From NCBI GenBank assembly GCA_026182355.1, contig JAPFBL010000524.1:86001-150000 (forward strand): a stretch of 64,000 nt of DNA. Reading direction: 5' to 3'. Position 1 is the first letter of the stretch, and each line of letters starts with the position of its first letter. Under the pieces are notes generated by a model. That model did not search any database. It was not told where the DNA came from and saw only the letters and a list, made by a program, of their open reading frames with translations. The stretch is from Hermatobates lingyangjiaoensis. Taxonomy: Eukaryota > Arthropoda > Insecta > Hemiptera > Hermatobatidae. Shown here in pieces: positions 10,031 to 21,238 of the stretch. The position numbers and the translations under genes are program-made.

Positions 10031-10389
10031 AGAGACTTATATATATATAAGTATAGGAGATATTAATCGAAAGTCGATGTTTTTCAAGTGAAAAGCTCTT
10101 AGGGAGTTGTTGATGCAATAAACATCAAACTGGTTTTGTAGAGCAGCGTAATGAATTAATATTGACTTGCTGCTCAGTTAGTAATGAAAAACAAAATGGA
10201 GTATAATTTAGTGTATACTAAAGTACTTGACGGAAGGGTAGCTGAAATTGATTCCGTTGCCATATTAGCGAGGAGCTGAAGAAGAGGGAGAGAGGGAGGG
10301 AGGGAGGGAGATAAAACGCCACACTCAGCAGAGTGTGGTTCTGTGAATAAATTCCATTTGGGGGAAGGGCTCTCGCCCTCTCTCACTCA

Positions 10390-10417
10390 CTCACTCTCTC
10401 TCTCTCTCTCTCTCTCT

Positions 10418-10453
<36 letters not shown>
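10390..10453. repeat. (CT)n microsatellite
   Basis: Two CT runs split by 'tttt'. Frames over it encode Ser/Leu alternation and are not genes. A related GGGA run (10285-10310) precedes it. Confidence 0.95.
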
Positions 10454-10455
<2 letters not shown>

Positions 10456-11084
10456 GCTTTACTCTAGCCAAGCGTCACACAGGCCAGTCACCCTTGCAAA
10501 CTGCCGCACCCAACCAACCCCTCTTAATAGAGAGAGCCTGCCCGTCGCCTAGGCCCAGTATTATCTCCCACCCTTATCCAAAAACCCGGCTTTATTAGTT
10601 TCGTTTATAACCAGTCATTCAAAAGCTGATGAATTGATACCAGATAGTCAACATCTCCTTGTTATATTCTATATCAGAATTCATATTCACCAAGTCATAT
10701 TTAAAGATGTTATTACAAAAGCATTCCATAGAATACGCTTGTCCATATTTCGATGAATGTGCCAGTTATTAAAACCACTATTGATTATTAAACATATACT
10801 AGATCTGTTTGATTCACATGAATGCACGCTGACCTTTCGGCCAATAACATGACATGAAGCAACCCAGATCGATGTTTTTTACGTAGTGCCCTTTAGCCAG
10901 ATCAGTGGCGTCCAAACCCCCTTCAAACCAAATGGTAAGACAAAGGCACAACGCGCCACCGATGTGCCCAAGGTGGACCTTAGCGGAGGCGGGCATCCAT
11001 GACTGACATCACGCATAATCCTATAAATAAATTAACTATAACAACACTATAACAACAACCCAACCAACCACAGTCATATATATA

Positions 11085-11580
11085 CTAGACCACGTATTCA
11101 GACTTCTTCTATACATTCTGGTGTTATACTCGTAAGAGAACTATAGTCTATAAAGACATATCTTAGAAACATATCCAGACTTCTACAATTCATTCCGTGT
11201 TTATTCCAGATACGTTATCCATATATAACGTATATCCTAGAATATGTTATCCAAACTTCTTTTATGCATTCAGTGGTTATGAAAATCGCTGTTCATTGTA
11301 TAGACATATCCTAGAATAGGTAATACACACTTCTGTTATTTATTGAGTGTTATTAGAATCACTGTTGATTTCAAAGATATATCCTAGAATACGTTATCAA
11401 GTCTGTTGTTGCTTATTCAGTGAAATCCGTTTAAAATATATAAAGTATATATATCCTAAAATACGATATCCGAACTTTTCCTATGCATTCCGAGGTTATA
11501 AAAGAATTATTTTTTGTAAAGTTCTATCCTAGAAACGTTATCCAGATTTATGTAATCTATTTACTGTTTTACTGTGAAAA
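11085..11580. repeat. Degenerate 73-bp tandem repeat
   Basis: The string 'tatcctagaatacgttatcc' recurs with changes at 11162, 11236, 11310, 11383, 11455 and 11528, a spacing of 72-74 bp, each followed by 'acttct...tgcattcagtg'. About seven diverged units. No coding signal. Confidence 0.8.
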
Positions 11581-11881
11581 ACAGTAAATGACTCACTATG
11601 GACACAACCATGTATTTATAAATAATTGGTAATACCTTATAAATAATAATATAACCTTATAAATAATTCACAACTCTTTTGTGAAACAGGTGGGGGGGTT
11701 CAGCATTATATCATCACGAAATGACATGCGGGCCACATGGTAATTTCTGTGGTATTTGAATACATACAGATTATATATATAATGTATAAAAATGTATTGT
11801 TTTCTTGATCATAAATTACTAATAAACACTTATTCTTCTTCTTGGAATTTGTTCAGGGTTAATATACGGAATCACCTTTTC

Positions 11882-11919
11882 GCCAACGTTTCGTCTTTAT
11901 TTAAAGACATCCTCAGGGC
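11882..11919 (-). ncRNA. Hammerhead-like motif, ACGU family (intact)
   Basis: GCC, CUGAGGA, U, hairpin GUCUUU/AAAGAC, GAAA, ACGU, U, GGC. It is one arm of an inverted pair (11.82-12.16 kb). Confidence 0.7.
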
Positions 11920-12067
11920 TATAAACAAACAAAAAAACAATGGAAATTTGTTTACTCAAGCCTTTAGTATTAGTTGTTAGCCTTGCGTAAGTATGTTTTT
12001 TTGAATTTGTTTTAATGATTGTAAAGTAGATATGACAAATGTCCATTGTTTTTTTTTGTTAGTTTAT

Positions 12068-12105
12068 AGCACTGAGGATGTCTTAAAATAAAATGAAACG
12101 TTGGC
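12068..12105 (+). ncRNA. Hammerhead-like motif, ACGU family (degenerate)
   Basis: Mirror partner of 11882-11919. CUGAGGA and GAAACGUUGGC are kept; stem II is broken (GUC against AAU) and the GCC arm reads GCA. Confidence 0.5.
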
Positions 12106-12356
12106 GAAAAGTTGATTCCGTATATTAATCCTGACCAAATTCTAAGAAGAAGAAAAATTGTTTGTAATGTATAAATACTAATATAGACACTGTGTGCCTA
12201 TATTAACATGTCAATAATTGTCTTATTATTCTAATAATGAAAATGATTATTCATATTTCATTATTTTATAATGAAATGATGCAATTATAAATAACGCAGT
12301 GCCTAAAAGATTAGTAGCGTCATAAATATAAAAAGGCTAAAGCATTTGTTACTGTT

Positions 12357-12666
12357 GAGTTCTCTCTCTCTCTCCCTCCCTCCCTCTCTCTCTCTCTCTT
12401 TTGTCTCTCTCGTCTCTTTCTCTCTTTGTCTCTCTCGTCTCTTTCTCTCTCTGTCTTTCTTTCTCGCCTCTCTCTCTTTCGTCTCTCTCCCACCCTCCCT
12501 CTCTCTCTCTCTCTCTCTCTTTTGTCTCTCTCGTCTCTTTCTCTCTCTGTCTCTCTCTCTCTATCTCTCTCGCCTCTCTCTCTTTCGTCTCTCGCCCTCC
12601 CTCCCTCTCTCTCTCGCCTCTCTCTCGCCTCTCTCTCTTTCGTCTCTCTCTCTCTCTTTCGTCTCT

Positions 12667-12701
<35 letters not shown>

Positions 12702-12786
12702 TTTGTCTCTCTCGTCTCTTTCTCTCTTTGTCTCTCTCCCCCTCACTCTCTCTTTCGTCTCTCTCGTCTCCTCTCTCTCTATCTCG

Positions 12787-12826
<40 letters not shown>

Positions 12827-13121
12827 CACTCTCTTTCGTCTCTCTCCCTCCCTCCCCCTCTCTCTCTCGCCTCTCTCTCTTTCGTCTCTCTCCCTCCTTC
12901 CCTCTCTCTCTCTGTCTCTCTCATCTTTCTCCCTTTCCCCCTCTCTGTCTCTCTCATCTCTCCCCCCTCTCTGTCTCTCTCATCTCTCCCCCCCTCTCTC
13001 TCTCTCTTTCTCTCTCTCTCCCCTCCCTCCCTCTTTCCCTCCCCCCTCTCTCTCTCATCTCTCTCCCTCCCCCCTCTCTCTCATCTCTCTCCCTCCCCTC
13101 TCTCTGTCTCTCTCATCTCTC

Positions 13122-13178
<57 letters not shown>
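12357..13178. repeat. 820-bp CT-rich (homopyrimidine) tract
   Basis: Almost pure C/T on the + strand with sub-repeats such as 'tctctctcgtctctttctct'. The 301-, 263-, 252- and 202-residue frames over it are Ser/Leu or Arg/Glu low-complexity readings open in several frames at once, so no protein is called. Confidence 0.95.
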
Positions 13179-13181
<3 letters not shown>

Positions 13182-13259
13182 TAATGATTTAGTTGTCTTC
13201 CAAAAGTCTCGGGAGCTTTTGTTAATAAGCAGAAAGCAAAGGAATTTTTAATATTTAGA

Positions 13260-14400
13260 TAGAATTCCAGATAGTCTCCGAGGGCCGCAGAAAAACACGT
13301 GTTGGGCCGCATGTGGCCTGCAGGCCGCAGATTTCCCATACCTGGTCTAGAGAAATAATAATGGACTCATTGGGCGGTTTAAATAGTTGATATGACAAAA
13401 ACAACATTGAGTTCGTTTGGGGGTGTAACATAGTTGCAGGGGTCTCTGTGCTGCAGTCTGGTTAACATCGAATGGGCATATCCCTTTTGCGTCGAAGCCG
13501 TGACAAATGTATTGAGCAAGCCATGAAAAAGCCAAACCAAAGTGCTCGTATAAAGGGTGTTGATATAACTCAACATTAAGTTGGCAATACTATGAATATA
13601 TTATTGTAAAACTCTAAAAAAAACTAAACAAATCCTCTTGTCACTATCTGTACTACCTCAGGAATGAAAGACTAATAAACATCACCCATTTAGATGCTTA
13701 AATGAGACATTATATATTATATACTCAAGAAGTATGATATTAAATTTACTTATAGTAAAGTTGATTGTAGGCCACACCAGATTTTTTAACAATGTTTACA
13801 TTGAGTTAGAAATTTTTTGAGCGAATCCACTAAGATAAAATTGATGTTTACAATAGAAATATTTAAATAATTTGTTGACTTATATGAGATATAAGAGGAA
13901 TAATATTTTTATATGTAAAAAATCACCGTCAATACACATAAATGAATTTCCTTTGTCTTCTATGGTATGATGGATTTGTCTTATAAAATGCTTTAATAAA
14001 TCTATATATTACACTCTTGAGCAAAACTTAATATCAGTTATAATTACTTTATCTTTGTGAATTGTAGTATCTTTCTATTATATTGAAATGTAACGAATGG
14101 ACTCTTTTATCAAGAAAGAGGAGTCATGTTTGTTGACAAATATCCAGTTTTTTCCATTTCTAGTTTTATCCAGTATTAAAAATTAAAACAGATGATAACT
14201 ACAAAATAAAAATATACTTTATGTCATAGGCTTAGACAAAAGTTTCAATAATGCACTTCTGGATTGGTAGATCCCTGGTTCGATTTCAACTGTTGCCCTC
14301 AATTTTTTCACGAGAGCTCTGAAGAAATCTGAGTTTGTCGTCCTGAGCTTCGTATGTAACATTACATTTACAATAGTCATGATGATAGATGATAAAATAA
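13260..14400. other. AT-rich intergenic DNA with a hAT-like end
   Basis: At 13275-13345 a 'ggccgcatgtggcctgcagg' block ending 'catacctggtctaga' resembles hAT termini. The rest (13.35-14.40 kb) is AT-rich, with short frames lacking recognisable motifs. No gene is supported. Confidence 0.4.
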
Positions 14401-14440
14401 TTTAAGATAATTACTGCACATCTGGTGCAGTTGGGTTTTT

Positions 14441-14483
14441 GACTCTGACGAAGACCGCTTGTTACAGTTGAAAGATCTTAGTC
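14441..14483 (+). ncRNA. Hammerhead-like motif, AGAUCU family
   Basis: GACU, CUGACGA, A, GACCG/CAGUU (one weakened pair), GAAA, AGAUCU, U, AGUC. Followed by the usual 3' flank to a (TA)n tract. Confidence 0.65.
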
Positions 14484-14615
14484 TTGTTTTCCCATTTCAT
14501 ATTGTGGTTTGATCATTGATTGTTATTTCACGTGTTTATGTGAAATCTTTATATATATATATATATATAGTTAACACATGAAAGAGAAAAAACAAATAAA
14601 GATACACACAAAAGA

Positions 14616-14656
14616 CTCACAACGATATTTCGACAGTCGTCGTCATCGGGTAGAAG
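14616..14656 (-). ncRNA. Hammerhead-like motif, AUAU family (core variant)
   Basis: CCGAUGA in place of CUGAUGA, then C, GAC/GUC hairpin, GAAA, AUAU, C. The U4-to-C change in the core probably lowers or abolishes activity. Confidence 0.55.
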
Positions 14657-14682
14657 TAGTCCCTTTGAGTAGCTGAAGCTAA

Positions 14683-14731
<49 letters not shown>

Positions 14732-14735
14732 TATT

Positions 14736-14774
14736 GTCCTGATGATGAATGTGGTACATTCGAAACATGTCGAC
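14736..14774 (+). ncRNA. Hammerhead-like motif, ACAUGU family (intact, best copy)
   Basis: GUC (14736-14738), CUGAUGA (14739-14745), U14746, hairpin GAAUGU/ACAUUC with GGU loop (14747-14761), GAAA (14762-14765), palindrome ACAUGU (14765-14770), C14771, GAC (14772-14774). Stem I GUC/GAC is perfect. Directly follows a (TA)n tract. Confidence 0.75.
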
Positions 14775-14908
14775 TAGTAATATTAGTGATAAGATTTATA
14801 GTTTATTCGACTAGAAGAAACAGTCTAGTCGAAGGTTTTGTCTGGTTAACATTCTTGTTCCTTTAAATAATGTAAATTTCATTTTCTTAGTTAAAAAAAA
14901 TTCTTACT

Positions 14909-14950
14909 TCTGCCTATGAAAAAGGTTTTAAATAAAACCGAAACGTTGGC
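14909..14950 (+). ncRNA. Hammerhead-like motif, ACGU family (core lost)
   Basis: Stem II GGUUUUA/UAAAACC, GAAACGU and UGGC are present, but CUGANGA has decayed to CUAUGAAAA. Confidence 0.4.
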
Positions 14951-15106
14951 AACGAGAGTTTGATTTTTTTATCCTAGAAAATTGACCAAATCCCGATTAG
15001 AGAACATACCTATTTTATCAAACGGTCGATATATTATTGAATCTGTTGTATATATGATGTAATTTTTTTGAGGGTTGAGGTCCAATGATTTTAAACTAGT
15101 CCTTTT

Positions 15107-15144
15107 GCCGACGTTTCGACATATATTTATGCCATCTTCAGGGC
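15107..15144 (-). ncRNA. Hammerhead-like motif, ACGU family (intact)
   Basis: GCC, CUGAAGA, U, hairpin GGCAUA/UAUGUC with AAUA loop (one G-U), GAAA, ACGU, C, GGC. The same stem II type recurs at 25.1 kb. Confidence 0.7.
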
Positions 15145-15424
15145 TACAACATGTTGTTTTACAATTAGCGCTACTATTACTAATATTTGGTAATTTATTA
15201 CATTTTAATATGTACAGTAACAAAGAGGAATATATATATATGACACATTCCATTTCTCATTTGTCAAATGGTACGACCTCTGGAGTGATCAGACTCTGAG
15301 TAAGCATCCACCCACTCACACACTTCTTCTAAACATCATTTTAAAACTTTCAAAAGTGAAAACATCAGATAAGATTTCAATCTTATCATAATAATCCACT
15401 GCAATACCTTATTTTACAAAATAA

Positions 15425-15900
15425 AGACGACTCAGTCTAAATATAAAATTCTATGTTTTGAAATAACAACTACCTAATATTTAGTTTATTATATTTTTTT
15501 TTTAAATTTTATTCTAGGTTTAATTAAAAATTAATGTTTTTTTTTGCTGTTTTCAGACTTTAAATGGTTGTAAGAACACCTTATCGTCGATTACGGTCTT
15601 TTTCTGAAAATAAAACACTGTCTTACTTTATTTTTAGATCAAAATCCGTTCTAAGGCTTATTCTCGGAGGAGGGCTTAGTCTAAATAGAAATTCTACGTT
15701 TTGAAATAACAACTACCTAATATTTCGTTTATTATATTTTTTTTTTAAATTTTATTCTAGGTTTAATTAAAAATTAATGTTTTTTTTTTGCTCTTTCAGA
15801 CTTTAAATGGGTGTAAGAACACCTTATCGTCGATTACGGTCTTTTTCTGAAAATAAAACACTGTCTTAATTTATTTTTAGATCAAAATCCGTGCTAGGGT
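15425..15900. repeat. Tandem duplication of about 240 bp
   Basis: The block from 'attctatgttttgaaataac' to 'tttagatcaaaatccg' occurs twice in direct order (about 15446 and 15691). Each holds the terminus of the DNA transposon described at 16336. Confidence 0.75.
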
Positions 15901-16335
15901 TTCAAGTACATTAAGTAGATTTACATATTTTTGTTTAATTTTTATTTTTATATAGAAATTTAAATTTATTCCATTATTAGAATATAGATCGTCTATAACA
16001 ATGGTTAGGAAAAAAAATTGTTCAATAGTTTTTACCTAATTTAGAAAAAACTGTTGTTTTTCCCTATCAGGCCTAATTTTTCTGCTATGCTTTTTGGGGG
16101 GCAGCAAATTTTCTTTAAGACAAATGGAATTGAAATATGTAGTGCCTTCTGAATTCATTACTTTATTGCTCATTCCCTCGAATTAGTGTTTCTTTTTCCC
16201 CATATCATATTGTGGTTTGATCATTATATCTGTATATATAAAATACAGTCTGTCTGTCTGTCCGCTATAGAAATAAAACTTTAGATATTTAGATACAAAG
16301 AAACATATGGACCTTATATAACTTTTTTCGGGGGA

Positions 16336-16910
16336 ACTACCGTCTTTTTCTGAAAATAAGACACTGTCTTACTTTATTTTAAGGTCAAAATCCGTGCTAG
16401 GGCTTATTCTCGAGGTTGGGCTTCAAGTACATTAAGTAGATTTACATATTTTTGTTTAATATTTATTTTTATGCAGAAATATAAATTTATTTCGATTAGA
16501 GTCATGTCATCTTCTGGAAAGTCGTCATAAATTATCAAAATTTTGAATTCCGTTCTGATTTTCTTCCAAATCTATTTCCTGTAGAATCATTTGTCTGAAT
16601 CTCTCATGTCTTGCAATATAGCTGTGGTTAAATTAATACTTCTTATCTAAGTAGCCTGTTTCAAATGAATTTTAGAGGTAAACAAGGAATTTTTTTGGAA
16701 TATTTTTTTCTAAAGAATTCTCTGAAATATTTCGATAGCTAGAGATACCTACTATGGTATATTCAACCGCAATTTTTTAACGAATTATATTTTTCACATT
16801 ATGTTAACTAGGGCCTATTTTCAAGGGAGGGCTTATAGTCCAAAACGTCCTGAAAATCACGCTAGAACTTATTTTCGGGGGATGTCTTATTTTCGGAAAA
16901 AGACGACAGT
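16336..16910. mobile_element. Non-autonomous DNA transposon (MITE), unassigned
   Basis: Terminal inverted repeats 'ACCGTCTTTTTCTGAAAATA' and, at the other end, the complement of 'ACTGTCGTCTTTTTCCGAAA'. Inner subterminal blocks ('gggcttatt') are also inverted. Partial copies lie at 15.59-15.66, 15.83-15.90, 34.89-35.25 (minus) and 49.90-50.03 kb. I see no transposase and cannot fix a superfamily. Confidence 0.6.
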
Positions 16911-17190
16911 TCAAATATTTTGAATTTTTCAATATGTGATAGAAGTAATAATGTTTAATTGGATATAGATATAATTGCGTCGTTGATTGTAATATTTTAA
17001 TGATATTATAAAGAGGGGGATATTTGTTGAGTACATAGCATGGGTGCAACACCTGGCCTAGTTTGAAATCAATATAGCCCTAAGGGGGATGAATGGTTAG
17101 CCAGCCCAGTCTTGCATACTGGGGAATACCATTGTGTCATAGAACTAACACAAAAATATGAAATAAAAAATACCGAAGGAGTTACAAAGT

Positions 17191-17274
17191 AATCTTATTT
17201 ATGCCATCAAATGTAAAGACTGTGACAAGTGTTACTATGGTGAAACTAGTCGTTTTCTGAAAAAAAAAGGCTTT
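17191..17274 (+). pseudogene. PLE GIY-YIG endonuclease remnant
   Basis: Frame reads NLIYAIKCKDCDKCYYGETSR, matching the GIY-YIG entry motif of PLE endonucleases (hydrophobic-Y-x-I-x-C-x-x-C...Y-x-G-x-T). Compare VYRISCTDCEMSYIGQTS at 39.3 kb. A frameshift and stops follow. The histidine-containing motif 'ALASHVINE' reappears in another frame near 17308-17341. Broken fragment abutting a LINE end. Confidence 0.65.
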
Positions 17275-17344
17275 ACAATATTCAAGAAGAACAAATAAAA
17301 GTAACGCAACAGCTTTAGCTAGCCATGTCATAAACGAATGAATT

Positions 17345-17990
17345 ATTATTGTTTTTATTATTTGAGGGTGACTATAGCACTGGGTCTTAAAAAAAACTAT
17401 GGTACTTCCCCTCTTCTGTACTAAAGTACACCAGCAGTTAGCTTCAATGCCTCCAAGAAGCTCAGCGCTTCTGCTGGTTCCAGCGGTAAAAGTTTTTCTA
17501 TGGTTTTGTTGAGTGTCCTGAAGCACCTACGTCTGTACAGCAAAGTTGCCGTACAGTCAGTCAGCAGGTCCCGGTGTTTCTCCTCTTTTTTGAACAATCT
17601 GCATAAACCATCACTGATCATGTCCATTCAGGCTCCCTACGTTTTGGGAGCAAGTAACTTCCTTTCACCTTCTTCGAGACAGTCTTCTTCAGATCTTTAG
17701 ATGCACTTAAGGTAGGTTGGCTCCTACTAGTTAGTGCTTTTGGACCCTCTGTGCTACCGGAGGATGGTTTCCGTACTTCCTTCTCTTTAGTATCATACAG
17801 GGGAAAATCCCTGTATCTCTATCGGTGGTATTTTGTCCGCTCCAGCAGAGCACCACATACAGGAGTAAGGCTATTTACTCAAGGGGGTCGCCTGGTGCCC
17901 TTGAGGCTCCGTTCATAATACAGTAACCCCTGTATCATCCATCCTTTGGCACGGATCGCATAACACTTTAGATTGGGTAATGTTCAATGT
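17345..17990 (-). mobile_element. Non-LTR retrotransposon 3' end
   Basis: On the minus strand it runs from the 'aatctaaagtgttatgcgat' block to the 'tattatt' tail at 17345. Homologous to 4.26-5.22 and 53.03-53.84 kb. Truncated at its 5' end. Confidence 0.65.
17421..17627 (-). pseudogene. LINE C-terminal Cys/His fragment
   Basis: 68 residues: MDMISDGLCRLFKKEEKHRD, then LLTDC, then LNKTIEKLLPLEPAEAL. Same family as 53102-53308. The second Cys of the CX2C pair is lost (CRLF), so the motif is damaged. Confidence 0.5.
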
Positions 17991-19356
17991 ATTTTTAAAG
18001 CGTATTTTCCATGCTTAAAAAAATATTTAGTACATCATGTAATATTTTATATGGCTAAATATGGTTTTAAAAAAGAAAAACAGAATATATTCTAAGAACG
18101 ACAACTGTCCCTCTACGCTACTTTATGTTGTCAACTTAAGCCTTGAGACCTCTTCTAATCGTGAATGCAGCTGTACAATCACTTCTTCACTGTTTGCTAA
18201 TGACTAAATAATAAGAGTTAATGCAAGGTCAGGTTTAAAAAAAAAGCAATTTTTGAGAAACAAATATTTCTGAACTCCGAACATGTCACGTTCACAACCT
18301 TCAACTCAATGTAAAGAGTATTGTTACATTTATGTTAAGCAATTATATAATTATAAATTAGTTTTAAAATTACTGTATAATAGTATAGAACTGATATAAT
18401 TTATTATACGATCTCTAATAATATTTAAAAAGTTGTTTCCATGAATTTCCGATTGGTAAAACAGTTAACCATTAAACTCTATTATCAGTATTAAAGCATA
18501 TTTGTACATTGCATCAAAGTAGACTTAATTGTTCCCCCCCCCCCCCCCCCCCCTAAACAGTTATCTCTCTATGCGATAATAAAAAAAGTCCCCACTGTCT
18601 ATCAACTTAAAGTCCGTTATATAGGCCTTACTAAGTCGTTTAAGTTAGACTTTATTTATTAACTTCTTCTTAGCAAAGCTAGCGATATGAAATTAGGTGG
18701 TTTTTTTTCTAACAATCATTTATGTTGATTATGCTCGACCTAATTTTTTAAAAAAAAAACTAAGTTTTTGTTAAGTAGTGAAATGAAAAGGAAATTGATA
18801 AGAATGCTTGTTTTATCACTTTGACCAATTTATGACTACAAACACTTAGCAATAATACTCGTAAAAGAAGTTTTTAATGAATTGTATTTTATTGGGAGTG
18901 ACAACTGAAAAACTAATGTTTATTTATCTATTTTACGTTTACTTTTAGTTTTTTCTTTACTAAATTTTCATCGCTAATTTTAAGAGTTTTATATCATTTT
19001 AGTAGCTATCGGTCCCAAGTCATGTAAAATATCAATATCTTCTATATAAATATTCCCTATATAAATATTCTGGTTGTCACAATGTCAATCTCCTCAAAGA
19101 GAGGAAAGTTTGGCTCATTTGTTATTTGTCACCCATTTCAGTTATTCTTCTTAGCCCATATTATCAGATTCAGTCTGGATCAAATTTTACTTTATCTAAG
19201 TTTATTTTTATAGGACCAATGACCAACGAATATATCCGCGCACTATAGTGCACGTCGTAACTACTCGTAGCAGTTCCAGACCAGAGGCCTTCTACTGCTT
19301 GATTACTGTGCTACTATAACTTGGAATGTCAGTAATTCATGTCAGATATTAAGTTC
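17990..19356. other. AT-rich intergenic DNA
   Basis: Contains a 21-base poly-C run at 18534-18554 but no open frame with recognisable motifs and no clear repeat. Nothing further can be supported. Confidence 0.6.
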
Positions 19357-19364
19357 GTCTGTAC

Positions 19365-19984
19365 CAGCTATTCTTAAAGGGGTCCATGTGGACCCTCTGG
19401 GGTCTATGGATATCTCTTTAGTAAAAAACAATTTATAAATAAAAAATAAACATAATAAAAATAAATGAATAAATAAATAAAATGAACATAATAATAAATA
19501 CAATAATATTTATAAATGAATATTAAGGTATTGGTATTGTACTAAAAATATTAAGTAAATATAAACTAGATTTGGGGAGTAAGTGAGCATGAGTAATAAA
19601 AAAGGATGTTTTGATAACATAAAATATGTCCAATGTTTTGATATGAGAGTTTAATTCCGAAATTAAAACCCCCCACCATACCACCTACTAGAGTTGGGAA
19701 TTAGTCGATTGAAATTACGGTAATATTATTTGTTTTATTTATTATTATTATGGTTTCCATGGACTTTAAAATATAGATATAATTATTGATATTTCAGTTT
19801 CCCCTCATTTTCCTATTACTATGTGTTTTAAAATTAGTCCTCTGTGGTAGCCATTGCACACACACACACACACACACGCACACAACTAGATGTGTATATT
19901 TATACATATTCTTTAGGTAGGGGTCTATGAAAAAAATAAAATTCCTACAGGGGGTCTATGGAAGAAAAAGTTTGAGAACCCCTG
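19365..19984. mobile_element. hAT-family non-autonomous element with 8-bp TSD
   Basis: Flanked by identical 8-bp duplications GTCTGTAC (19357-19364 and 19985-19992), a hAT hallmark. Right end GTTTGAGAACCCCTG matches the common hAT terminus; left end CAGCTATTCTTAAAGGGGTC is diverged. A (CA)n tract lies inside at 19858-19884. No transposase frame. Confidence 0.8.
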
Positions 19985-20538
19985 GTCTGTACAGTAATGA
20001 TGTCGTATTCGCGGTCATGTGGTCTTGTTAGTCATGGTTTTCAATGTTTTTAGTCATGAGTTGGAAAAGTAGTCAGATAGTCAGTGGATGAAGTAATTGT
20101 TCAGTGGGGTTGAGGAAGGTTGGTGGCAGGATTTAGAGTTTGTACAAGGTGGTTTCGATGAGTAGATAGTTTGTTGTCTTCATTGGTAGTAAGTCAGGTT
20201 ATGTTAACTATCTATGGATTCTATTTTCAAATCATGGTGAATATCATCATTACGGGCGTACCAAGTAGCCCTGGCTATATATATATATATATATAGGCAG
20301 ACACTCTTATTGTGAACTTAGCCGGCAAGTAGGTGGGTTACTAGCCATTGCGTCTCCAACGTTTTTGGTCTCCCTTTCTCTTTTCTCTTGAAGACGGATT
20401 ACCCGAAAATTTGAGTCTGTAAGTGTGTTTTCTTAATCTGTGTGTAACTCTTCTTGAATTTTGAACTCTTATATATATACGTTTTCATTGGGTCTCCAAC
20501 CGTCTCTGAACCAGTGCGCTTGGTTTCCCTCTCTTATC

Positions 20539-20573
20539 TCTCCTGAAGACGGTTTAAACCAAAAATTAGAGAC
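20539..20573 (+). ncRNA. Hammerhead-like motif, AAUU family (degenerate)
   Basis: UCUC, CUGAAGA, C, GGUUUAAACC, then AAAA for GAAA, and AUUAGAGA. A further decayed copy (CUUGAAGACGG) lies at 20388-20420. Confidence 0.5.
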
Positions 20574-20656
20574 TGTAAGTGTGTTCTTTTGATTTCTCGA
20601 TGTTTCTATTTCTATATTGAACTATATATATATATATAGAGTTCAATATAGAATAT

Positions 20657-20700
<44 letters not shown>

Positions 20701-20784
20701 ACAATTAAAAGAAACGGTCCAGCGGACTTTTTTTAATAAAATAAATTCAAAACGAAGGAAACACACAGAAAGACACAGACATAG

Positions 20785-20825
20785 CTCACATCGATATTTC
20801 GACCATCGTCGTCATCAGGAGGTGT
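20785..20825 (-). ncRNA. Hammerhead-like motif, AUAU family (intact)
   Basis: CACCUC, CUGAUGA, C, hairpin GAC/GUC (loop GAUG), GAAA, AUAU, C, GAUGUGAG. Stem I has five pairs around one mismatch. Confidence 0.7.
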
Positions 20826-20906
20826 GAAGAGCAAAGAGTCCCGCAAGAAGGCAGGGCGGTGACTTATATATATATATGAGTCGTTATCAGCTGTTGGAGC
20901 GTTTCA

Positions 20907-20948
20907 CATCTATTCCTGACGACGAGGGCCTCGAAATATAGTAGTGAG
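20907..20948 (+). ncRNA. Hammerhead-like motif, AUAU family variant
   Basis: CUGACGA (20916-20922), C, hairpin GAG/CUC, GAAA, AUAU, A. Stem II sequence is changed on both sides relative to 20785-20825 (GAC/GUC to GAG/CUC), a compensatory difference. Stem I is weak. Confidence 0.55.
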
Positions 20949-21002
20949 TTCAGTGATTTTTTTTCTATGTGTTCTTTTGAAAATTCTAGTTTATATATAT
21001 AT

Positions 21003-21046
<44 letters not shown>

Positions 21047-21238
21047 TATATATATTAATGCAGCATTATCAGGTTTCTTCATGATTTATTTTTAATTTGT
21101 GAATTGGACTGTTTATTTGAGCCGGCAGTACGGTTAGTGACAGACAGTGCAGCCACCAGCTCGCGCGCCTAATAAGAAAATAACTAGTTTTCACAAAGAG
21201 TATATATATATATATAATTTAAAAAGATACATTGGATC

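Noticed and set aside
12346..13251. Ser/Leu-rich frames of 301, 263 and 252 residues and an Arg/Glu-rich 202-residue frame
   Set aside because: All lie on one CT-rich tract and are open in several frames at once because the sequence lacks A on one strand; composition artefact.
20566..20766. Short frames with IYIYIYIY stretches (also 36754, 38826, 56910, 56984)
   Set aside because: Translations of (TA)n microsatellites joined to terminal-repeat DNA.
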